Assembly (NCBI GenBank): GCA_034440275.1
Contig: JAWXBS010000016.1
Coordinates: forward strand, 1 to 14,942
Reading direction: 5' to 3'
Origin: VFBF01 sp034440275
GTDB lineage: Bacteria > Pseudomonadota > Alphaproteobacteria > Caulobacterales > Aquidulcibacteraceae
DNA length: 14,942 nucleotides
In this document: piece after piece, positions 8,409-13,760 of the stretch
Layout of the letters: each line of letters begins with the position of its first letter
Position numbering within the stretch: the first letter of the stretch is position 1
Notes under the pieces: model-generated
The model's input: only the letters and a program-made list of their open reading frames with translations
Told to the model about the DNA's origin: nothing
Database searches by the model: none
Translations under genes and position numbers: made by a program

Positions 8409-9148
8409 GCCTCCGCAGCTTCGGGCTGAAACCCTGGCACGCCGTCTTCTTCATCGTCGCGCTGACGGTCTGCGCAATCGCGCTCGCGCCGATCTCGCTG
8501 CTGCTGCCCCAGCGTCCCGGTGTGCTCACCTATGAGCGCGCCGAGGGCGCGATATGGAGCGCGAAATTGCACGGCGTGCGCATTGGCGATCTGGACGCGG
8601 GCATCGTCGACTGGCGCTTCGATCCTTCGCCGATTCTGAGCGGCGCACTTGGCGGGCGGCTGACCTTCAATGGACAGCAGCTTCGCGGCGACCTCGCGAT
8701 CACCTATGGCGCCGACGGCGTGCGACGCATCCGTTCTGACCGCCTGACGGTGCGGGATGCAAGCGTGTTCAAAACGCCCGTGAAAGGCGAGACGACGGCG
8801 TCCGGTCTCGACATCGCCTTCGCGAAGGACGCCTGCGCCACGGCGGCAGGTGCGCTGAAAAGCGATCTGGCCGACCGCCCAGCCGGACTGCAGATTCCGG
8901 CCCTATCGCTTTCGGGAACCGCCCTGTGCGGCGACGCTGAAGCCTGGCTGCCTCTTGAGGGCGATGCAGGCGGCGAACGCGTGCGCATCGTCATCGCGCT
9001 TCGTGCGAACGGTGAAGCGAAGTGGCAGGCCGATATCGTACCCGCTAGTGTGGAGTCCGCGGCGGCTCTCACGCTCGCGGGTTTCGCCGCCGCGCCGGGC
9101 GAACCGTATCTCAGACAGACAAGGACATTCCGATGGCTTCCGTTCTGA
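8405..9148 (+). CDS. gspN: Type II secretion system protein GspN
   Basis: Accessory T2SS protein (247 aa) found in only some systems; it is inner-membrane anchored with a periplasmic domain, and its precise role is not settled. One N-terminal membrane helix lies at about residues 12-34 (AVFFIVALTVCAIALAPISL). The family signature 'G..W.a....v' appears as RAEGAIWSAKLHGVRIG, followed by the repetitive beta-rich pattern of GspN (LDAGIVDWRFDPSPILSG, GRLTFNGQQLRGDL). Two Cys residues (in KDACATA and GTALCGDA) could form a disulfide. The ATG at 8405 overlaps the gspM stop. The frame is open upstream to 8297, but that part is the gspM coding region. Its end overlaps the next gene by 16 bp. Confidence 0.88.
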   Translation: MSLRSFGLKPWHAVFFIVALTVCAIALAPISLLLPQRPGVLTYERAEGAIWSAKLHGVRIGDLDAGIVDWRFDPSPILSGALGGRLTFNGQQLRGDLAITYGADGVRRIRSDRLTVRDASVFKTPVKGETTASGLDIAFAKDACATAAGALKSDLADRPAGLQIPALSLSGTALCGDAEAWLPLEGDAGGERVRIVIALRANGEAKWQADIVPASVESAAALTLAGFAAAPGEPYLRQTRTFRWLPF

Positions 9149-9579
9149 AGCGACTGACGTTCGCCGCCGCCATGCTCGCCGTCAGCGGGGCCGCCTCGGC
9201 GGCGGAGCAGCGTCTGGAGACGCTCGCGCCGCAAACGCTGGAGGCCGGTCAGTGCGGCCTCTTCCTGTGGTCGCGCAGCGCCGACCAGTCCTTCGTCGTC
9301 GTCGCCTATGATCAGCCCGCGATCGCCCGCGTCCGGCTCGAAGGGCGCGACAGGCAGCTCGAACGCACGTCCTTTGCGGGCGAGCCGGTGCAGGGTCATT
9401 TCGAGTCGCAGACGTTTTCCGACGGACGCATCAAGGTCGTCATCGACGTTCAGTTCGATCCCGACAAGCCGATCCGCGACGGCGCGATCATTCGCAACGG
9501 ACTGCTGCGCATCAGCGCGACGGGCGAGGCCGAAGTCGTCATGCCCGTCGGCGGCATGGTGGCCTGCAAGCGGACCTGA
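9133..9579 (+). CDS. Exported protein of unknown function, last gene of the T2SS operon
   Basis: I do not recognise this 148-residue protein. It has a clear Sec signal peptide: Lys/Arg at 6-7, a hydrophobic core, and a cleavage site after ASA at about residue 23. The mature protein is about 125 residues, mostly beta-strand in character, with only two cysteines (C41 in QCGLFLW and C145 four residues from the end) that could close it as a disulfide-stapled domain. The start is well supported by AAGGA at 9121-9125, 7 bases before the ATG, and overlaps gspN by 16 bp, so it is probably co-translated with the T2SS. The context suggests a periplasmic T2SS accessory factor, or an unrelated passenger. 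Its last 130 bp are antisense to the prepilin peptidase gene. Confidence 0.85.
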   Translation: MASVLKRLTFAAAMLAVSGAASAAEQRLETLAPQTLEAGQCGLFLWSRSADQSFVVVAYDQPAIARVRLEGRDRQLERTSFAGEPVQGHFESQTFSDGRIKVVIDVQFDPDKPIRDGAIIRNGLLRISATGEAEVVMPVGGMVACKRT

Positions 9580-10025
9580 GCCGTCAGCGCGGGCGCGGTG
9601 GCGATCCAGACCGCAATGAGGCCCGCGCCGATGAACGGGCCGAAGGGCATGTGCGTGGTGCGCTTCATGCCGCGCGCCACGGCGTAGCCGATGCCGAGCA
9701 ACGATCCCGCAAGCAGCACGAACGGCAGATACATCCAGCCGACCCAGGCGCCCGCGCCCGCCAGCATCTTGGCGTCGCCCATGCCGATGCCGTCGCGGCC
9801 GCGCAGACGCCGGTAGAGGAGATTGGCGGCCACGATGACGCCGTACCCCGCCGCGGCGCCGATGAGCGCATCCCAGATCGACCGCCCCAGCAGCCAGTTC
9901 GCCGCGAGGCCCGACGCGACCAGCAAGGCGTTGAGCGGGTCGGGAATCCGCATGGTGCGCATGTCCCACACGGTCGCGAGCGCGACGATCGCGACAAGCA
10001 CCGCAGAGACAGCGAGGAACGTCAT
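9450..10025 (-). CDS. Short prepilin peptidase (A24 family), probably GspO of this T2SS
   Basis: Inner-membrane aspartic peptidase that would cleave the leaders of GspG, H, I, J and K. Both catalytic aspartates of the A24 family are seen: D21 in WDMRTMRIPDPLN and D84 in the GMGDAKML motif (family GxGD). The late motif MPFGPFIGAG (126-135) matches the PFGPFLALG element of PilD/GspO. Only the catalytic domain is present: the N-terminal domain of PilD, with its cysteine pairs and methyltransferase function, is absent, as in CpaA/TadV-type peptidases. The recognisable domain ends near residue 150, exactly where the reading frame enters the opposite-strand gene; residues 151-191 are encoded antisense to it and look non-conserved. 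The start at 10025 is the first ATG; its ribosome site is weak. It is convergent with the T2SS operon and divergent from pstS. Confidence 0.9.
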   Translation of the reverse strand: MTFLAVSAVLVAIVALATVWDMRTMRIPDPLNALLVASGLAANWLLGRSIWDALIGAAAGYGVIVAANLLYRRLRGRDGIGMGDAKMLAGAGAWVGWMYLPFVLLAGSLLGIGYAVARGMKRTTHMPFGPFIGAGLIAVWIATAPALTAQVRLQATMPPTGMTTSASPVALMRSSPLRMIAPSRIGLSGSN

Positions 10026-10085
10026 GGCCCGCTCTTGTCCGCCTCGGGCTGGAAGGGCAAGGGGCGCACCCTCGCTGCGCCGGGC

Positions 10086-10114
10086 ATGTCATCAAACTGT
10101 CGCAAAACCTTCAC
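10086..10114 (+). promoter_or_regulatory. Pho box (PhoB binding site) upstream of pstS
   Basis: Three TGTCA-like heptamers are spaced at exactly 11 bp: ATGTCAT at 10086, CTGTCGC at 10097 and CCTTCAC at 10108. Compared with the known PhoB half-site CTGTCAT/C they match 6, 6 and 5 of 7 positions, with A-rich spacers between the first repeats as in known boxes. The site lies about 90 bp before the pstS start and reads in the pstS direction. A weak candidate -10 (TATCGC, 10136-10141) follows. The box could also affect the divergent peptidase gene, whose start is about 60 bp away. PhoB itself is not in the window. Confidence 0.82.
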
Positions 10115-10191
10115 GTGAGCGTTGCGGCGGCTGCCTATCGCTCCGGCGTCGTATGGTGCGCCCGGCTGATTCACGCCGCGCCGACTCTCGA

Positions 10192-11268
10192 ATGGGGGCA
10201 GTTTTGCCGAACAACATGATCGCCGTCGCCGCGAAGGGCGCCGCTTGCGCGCTCGTCGTCACTCTCCTTGCCGCGTGCGGCGATGGCGGTGCGCCGAAGA
10301 CCGACGCCGCCAAGGCGGGCGTGTTCACGGTCGTCGTCGACGGTTCGTCGACGGTGTTCCCGATTTCCGAAGCCGCGGGCGAAGCGTTCCAGGCCGAGCA
10401 GAAGGGACGCGCGCGCGTCACGGTCGCTGAGTCCGGCACAGGCGGCGGCTTCCGCAAATTTTGCCGCGGCGAAACGCACATCCAGGGCGCATCGCGTCCG
10501 ATCCTCGCATCCGAAATGGAAGCGTGCGCGGCCGCCGGCGTGAAGTTCATCGAGATCCCGATCGCGTTCGACGCGCTGACGGTCGTCGTGCATCCGGAAA
10601 ATCCGGTGACGACGATTTCCTCCGCCGAGCTGAAAAAGGCGTGGGAGCCTGCGGCGGAAGGCAAGATCACGAACTGGAACCAGATCAATCCGTCGTTCCC
10701 GAACCTGCCGCTGAAGCTTTACGGCGCGGGCACAGCGTCGGGCACGTTCGACTATTTCACCGAATCCATCGTCGGCAAGGCGAAGTCATCGCGCACCGAT
10801 TACACGCCGACGGAAGACGACAACGTCACCGTGCAGGGCGTCGCCGGCGATCGCGGGGCCATGGGCTATTTCGGCATGGCGTACCTGCAGGGCAATACCT
10901 CGCGTGTGCGTGCGCTGACCATCAGTCATGAGGGCAAGCCCGCCGTCGGGCCGTCGCCGGAAACGGTTGTCGCGGGCGCCTACCAGCCGCTGGCGCGTCC
11001 GATCTTCCTTTACCTGTACGCCGATGCGCTCGAACTCGCCCCGGTGCGCATGTTCATGGACTATTACGTCACCGGCGGCGCGGGCTTCGCCAAGCAGGTC
11101 GGTTATGTGCCGCTGCCGGCGGAATCCTATGCCGAACTCGACAAGCGCATCACCGAGCGCCAGATCGGCACGGCGTTCGGCGGGCATCAGAGCGTCGGCG
11201 CGACGATCAGCGAAATCCTCGCCCGTCCGCTCGTCGCCACCGCCCCGGTCGCGCCCCCGACGAAGTGA
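10192..11268 (+). CDS. pstS: Phosphate ABC transporter substrate-binding lipoprotein PstS
   Basis: High-affinity phosphate-binding protein of the PstSCAB importer. The N-terminus is a lipoprotein signal with lipobox LAAC, so the protein is membrane-anchored at the cysteine (residue 29 from this start). Phosphate-binding signatures are visible: DGSSTVFPISEA near the mature N-terminus, ESGTGGGFRKFCRGE followed by GASRPI, and YGAGTASGTFDYFTE. The C-terminus (GYVPLP, then GTAFGGHQSVGATISEIL) matches a longer PstS subgroup. Start choice is uncertain: ATG 10192 has no ribosome site; TTG 10204 has GGGGG five bases upstream; ATG 10216 gives a compact signal peptide with the lipobox Cys at residue 21. 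A Pho box at 10086-10114 predicts induction by phosphate limitation. pstC follows 21 bp downstream. Confidence 0.95.
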   Translation: MGAVLPNNMIAVAAKGAACALVVTLLAACGDGGAPKTDAAKAGVFTVVVDGSSTVFPISEAAGEAFQAEQKGRARVTVAESGTGGGFRKFCRGETHIQGASRPILASEMEACAAAGVKFIEIPIAFDALTVVVHPENPVTTISSAELKKAWEPAAEGKITNWNQINPSFPNLPLKLYGAGTASGTFDYFTESIVGKAKSSRTDYTPTEDDNVTVQGVAGDRGAMGYFGMAYLQGNTSRVRALTISHEGKPAVGPSPETVVAGAYQPLARPIFLYLYADALELAPVRMFMDYYVTGGAGFAKQVGYVPLPAESYAELDKRITERQIGTAFGGHQSVGATISEILARPLVATAPVAPPTK

Positions 11269-11289
11269 CCCAGCAACGGGAGCGCCCGC

Positions 11290-12204
11290 GTGGCCACGCC
11301 GATCACCCGCGATTTCACAGTCAAGCGGCCTCGCTACGGCGAGCGGCTGATCGAGGGCGCGCTGTTTCTTTCTGCAGCGGCCGCCGTGTTCATCACGGTG
11401 GCGATCATCTTCACGCTGCTGAAGGAGTCGGCGATCTTCTTTTCGAAGGTCTCCGTCGTCGACTTCCTCACCGACACCGTCTGGTCGCCGCTGTTCCAGA
11501 ATCCGCGCTACGGCATCGCGCCGCTGCTCGCGGGCACGTTCCTGACGACGCTGGTCGCACTATCGTTCGCGGTGCCCGTGGGGCTCGTGGCGGCGATCTA
11601 TCTCTCCGAGTTCGCAACGCCGCGTGCGCGTGAAACGATCAAGCCGGTGCTCGAACTGCTCGCTGCGGTGCCGACGGTGATCTACGGCTACTTTGCGCTG
11701 ACGGTGGTGACGCCGTTCCTGCGCGCGACGATCCTGCCGGGCCTGCCGACGTTCAACATGCTGTCGGCTGGCCTCGTCATCGGCGTGCTGATCGTGCCTT
11801 ACATCGCTTCGCTGTCGGAAGACGCCATGCGCGCCGTGCCGGCGTCGCTGCGCGAAGGCTCGCTGGCCATGGGCGCTACGCGGCTCGAAACCTCGATGAA
11901 CGTCGTCCTGCCGGCGGCGATCTCGGGCATTTCCGGCGCGCTCGTGCTCGGCATGTCGCGCGCCGTCGGCGAGACGATGATCGTCGCCATCGCCGGTGGT
12001 CAGCAGCCGAACTTCACGCTCAACCCCACAGAATCCGCCGCGACCGTCACCGCCTACATCGCGCAGGTCGCCATCGGCGACGTGGCGGTGGGGACCATCG
12101 AGTATTATTCGATCTTCGCGGCGGGCTTTGCGCTTCTCGTGGTGACGCTGGTGTTCAATCTGGTCGCCTTCTGGCTGCAACGACGCTTCCGCGAGGAATA
12201 CTGA
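11290..12204 (+). CDS. pstC: Phosphate ABC transporter permease PstC
   Basis: One of the two inner-membrane permeases forming the phosphate channel (304 aa, normal length). The GTG start at 11290 is supported by GGGAG at 11278-11282, 7 bases upstream. A short cytoplasmic N-terminus leads to a first helix (residues about 20-42, GALFLSAAAAVFITVAIIF). The PstC features ESAIFF, WSPLFQNPRYGIAPLLAGT and KPVLELLAAVPTVIYGYFAL follow. The ABC permease EAA loop, which contacts the ATPase, is REGSLAMGATRLETS at about 188-202, followed by GMSRAVGETMIVAIAGG. At least six hydrophobic segments are evident. It is co-transcribed with pstS (21-bp gap) and pstA (1-bp gap). Confidence 0.97.
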   Translation: MATPITRDFTVKRPRYGERLIEGALFLSAAAAVFITVAIIFTLLKESAIFFSKVSVVDFLTDTVWSPLFQNPRYGIAPLLAGTFLTTLVALSFAVPVGLVAAIYLSEFATPRARETIKPVLELLAAVPTVIYGYFALTVVTPFLRATILPGLPTFNMLSAGLVIGVLIVPYIASLSEDAMRAVPASLREGSLAMGATRLETSMNVVLPAAISGISGALVLGMSRAVGETMIVAIAGGQQPNFTLNPTESAATVTAYIAQVAIGDVAVGTIEYYSIFAAGFALLVVTLVFNLVAFWLQRRFREEY

Positions 12205-12205
12205 G

Positions 12206-13231
12206 ATGGCCGTGACCGAAGACGTGCACGACCCGTTCAAGGCGCCGCCCGGCATGGCGCGTCGCAAGTTCTTCGACCGCAGCTTCACCGTGTGGGGAAT
12301 CCTCGCGACATTGCTCGGCCTCGTCGTCCTTGCGGCGCTGGTCATCGATCTTCTGCAGACCGGGCTGCCAAAGCTCGACCTGCACTTCCTGACCAGCTTT
12401 CCCGCATCGACGGCGGCGGAGGCGGGCATTCTCTCTGCGTGGGTCGGATCGCTGCTGGTGATCTTCACCACCGCTGTGATCGCCATCCCCGTAGGCGTCA
12501 TGGCGGGGGTCTATCTCGAGGAATACGCGGGCAAGAATCCGGTCACCTCGATCATCGAAGTCACGGTGAACAATCTCGCGGGCGTGCCGTCGATCATCTA
12601 CGGCCTGCTAGCGCTGGGTCTTTTCATCTACGGGCTCGGCGCCAACAACGCGCTGTTCGGGCAGACGATCCTGACATCGGGGCTGACACTCGCGTTGCTC
12701 GTGCTGCCGGTGGTCATCGTCGCGACACGCGAAGCGGTGCGCGCCGTGCCGGCCGGCATCCGTGAAGCGGCGATCTCCGTCGGCGCCTCGAAGTGGCAGG
12801 CGACGTCGCACCACGTGCTGCCTTACGCAACGCCGGGGATCATCACCGGCGTCATCATCGCGCTCTCGCGCGCTATCGGTGAAACGGCGCCGCTGATCCT
12901 CGTCGGCGCGCTCACATTTGTCGCGTTCCTGCCGTTCGTGTCGCCCGGCGAGGTGGGGCAGACCTATTTTGACGCCGCCGGCAATGAATCGACGATCACG
13001 ACGACGGACATGTTGCTCAGCTGGCTGCCCTGGGCGCCGGACGGACAAGGCTGGTTGTCGCAATCCTTCACGGTGCTGCCGATCCAGATGTTCAACTGGA
13101 CGAGCCGTCCGGAAAAGGAATTCCTCGAGAACGCCGCCGCTGCTGGCGCAGTGCTTTTGTTTGTGACGCTGCTGCTGAACGGCTTCGCGATCTGGCTGCG
13201 CTACAATCTGCGCAAGAAGATCCGCTGGTAG
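12206..13231 (+). CDS. pstA: Phosphate ABC transporter permease PstA
   Basis: Second permease of the Pst importer (341 aa), pairing with PstC. The ATG at 12206 has GAGGA at 12193-12197, eight bases upstream and inside the end of pstC. PstA motifs include LEEYAGKN, VNNLAGVPSIIYGLLALG (the PstA equivalent of the PstC VPTVIYG element), the EAA loop REAAISVGASKWQATSHHVL from about residue 186, and ALSRAIGETAPLILVGA. A loop before the last helix is longer than in E. coli PstA and ends in the conserved FTVLPIQMFNWTSRP. The expected next gene, pstB for the ATPase, is not downstream; after the stop comes non-coding sequence and a convergent gene. The ATPase must be encoded elsewhere. Confidence 0.97.
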   Translation: MAVTEDVHDPFKAPPGMARRKFFDRSFTVWGILATLLGLVVLAALVIDLLQTGLPKLDLHFLTSFPASTAAEAGILSAWVGSLLVIFTTAVIAIPVGVMAGVYLEEYAGKNPVTSIIEVTVNNLAGVPSIIYGLLALGLFIYGLGANNALFGQTILTSGLTLALLVLPVVIVATREAVRAVPAGIREAAISVGASKWQATSHHVLPYATPGIITGVIIALSRAIGETAPLILVGALTFVAFLPFVSPGEVGQTYFDAAGNESTITTTDMLLSWLPWAPDGQGWLSQSFTVLPIQMFNWTSRPEKEFLENAAAAGAVLLFVTLLLNGFAIWLRYNLRKKIRW

Positions 13232-13288
13232 AAAGCCAGCACCCATATCCGCACGCGCTTCCACGCTGCGGGCTCACAATGGGAGGGC

Positions 13289-13369
13289 CGGGGACGCGGA
13301 CGACAATCCGCGAAACTGGTTGGTAGAAGAAGATGCGAACACCGTCCGCGTCCCCGTGACCGTTTCGCG
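13289..13369. repeat. Perfect 14-bp inverted repeat with possible pseudoknot
   Basis: Positions 13289-13302 and 13343-13356 are perfectly complementary (CGGGGACGCGGACG against CGTCCGCGTCCCCG), with a 40-base loop. A second 8-bp pair interlocks with it: CGCGAAAC at 13309-13316 in the loop pairs with GTTTCGCG at 13362-13369 outside the stem. The order of arms (stem 1, stem 2, stem 1', stem 2') is that of an H-type pseudoknot in either transcript direction. There is no T-run, so a simple terminator is unlikely. It could be a structured RNA, a transcription stop between the convergent genes, or a dispersed repeat unit. Confidence 0.6.
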
Positions 13370-13580
13370 CCAGCATGACCCCGGGCCTTCATTCGGACCC
13401 TTGTCCAGTACGGCCGACGCGCGTGCGGGTCTCAGCTGTTCCCCGAGAGCCCCGGAACTCGGCTGCGTTGGTCCGGGGTGCAAAAGTCCCCCCGGCGCAG
13501 CGGCTGCTCACGCTCGATCACACCACTCCCGCGCCGACAGAACAGGGTACCGGCTGCCCTCCCTGCGGAAGTGATGCCGC

Positions 13581-13609
13581 AAGCTAGGAACAAAAGCAGA
13601 ACGTGTCAA
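13581..13609 (-). promoter_or_regulatory. LexA-box (SOS) promoter reading leftward
   Basis: On the minus strand a consensus -35 TTGACA (13609-13604) and a -10 TAGCTT (13586-13581) are separated by exactly 17 bp. The spacer contains GTTC-TGCTTTT-GTTC (13602-13588), a perfect match to the alphaproteobacterial LexA box GTTC-N7-GTTC. A LexA dimer here would block RNA polymerase, so the promoter should fire after DNA damage. Transcription would start near 13574 and run towards the 3' end of pstA, where no recognised gene lies. The adjacent glycosyltransferase is on the same strand but upstream of the promoter, so it is not the target. Confidence 0.75.
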
Positions 13610-13610
13610 C

Positions 13611-13758
13611 CCCTCTCCCCTTAACGGGAGAGGGAAGATCGCGAAGCGATCAGGGTGAGGGCGCAGTGGTGCAAGAGGAGTCTCATTCTGTGAGACCGGG
13701 CCCTCACCCTGCTTCTCGCTTTGCTCGAAGCTGTCCCTCTCCCGTGAACGGGAGAGGG
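13611..13758. repeat. REP-type composite palindrome, 148 bp
   Basis: The element begins and ends with the same hairpin: CCCTCTCCC/GGGAGAGGG at 13611-13619/13626-13634, and CCCTCTCCCGT/ACGGGAGAGGG at 13735-13745/13748-13758. Inside are GATCGC/GCGATC (13637-13642/13646-13651), an 11-bp long-range pair AGGGTGAGGGC (13652-13662) with GCCCTCACCCT (13700-13710), a central hairpin GTCTCA/TGAGAC (13680-13685/13691-13696), and GCTTC/GAAGC (13711-13715/13727-13731). The whole folds as one branched cruciform. Such 'ctctccc' palindromes are common dispersed intergenic repeats in GC-rich proteobacteria. It stops 2 bp before the glycosyltransferase stop codon. The rightward open frame running through it from 13603 is not a gene. 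Confidence 0.75.
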
Positions 13759-13760
13759 AG

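Larger units (their letters stand above)
13232..13760. other. 529-bp intergenic region without a recognised protein gene
   Basis: Both flanking genes (pstA and the glycosyltransferase) converge on this gap. No protein gene can be supported. It holds, left to right, a 14-bp inverted repeat with a possible pseudoknot (13289-13369), a smaller inverted repeat (CCCCGGA 13450-13456 with TCCGGGG 13472-13478), a leftward LexA-controlled promoter (13581-13609) and a REP-like composite palindrome (13611-13758). No T-tract rho-independent terminator was seen for pstA. Two weak leftward small open frames lie below the LexA promoter (13521-13432, 29 aa; 13392-13201, 63 aa, Arg-rich and antisense to the end of pstA). 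Confidence 0.7.

Noticed and set aside
8704..10095. Long minus-strand open frame (463 codons) covering gspN, the accessory gene and the peptidase locus
   Set aside because: It is Arg/His/Gly-rich with no domain signal and lies antisense or out of frame to well-supported genes; it is a shadow caused by high GC codon bias.
13201..13392. Leftward 63-aa frame with a plausible AAGGG ribosome site downstream of the SOS promoter
   Set aside because: Not called as a gene because it is extremely Arg-rich, runs through the 14-bp inverted repeat and ends antisense to pstA; kept only as a possibility under the SOS-promoter finding.
13735..13758. Hairpin after the glycosyltransferase stop as a rho-independent terminator
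   Set aside because: The stem is strong but no T-run follows on either strand, and the same hairpin occurs twice in a larger palindrome, so repeat identity explains it better.
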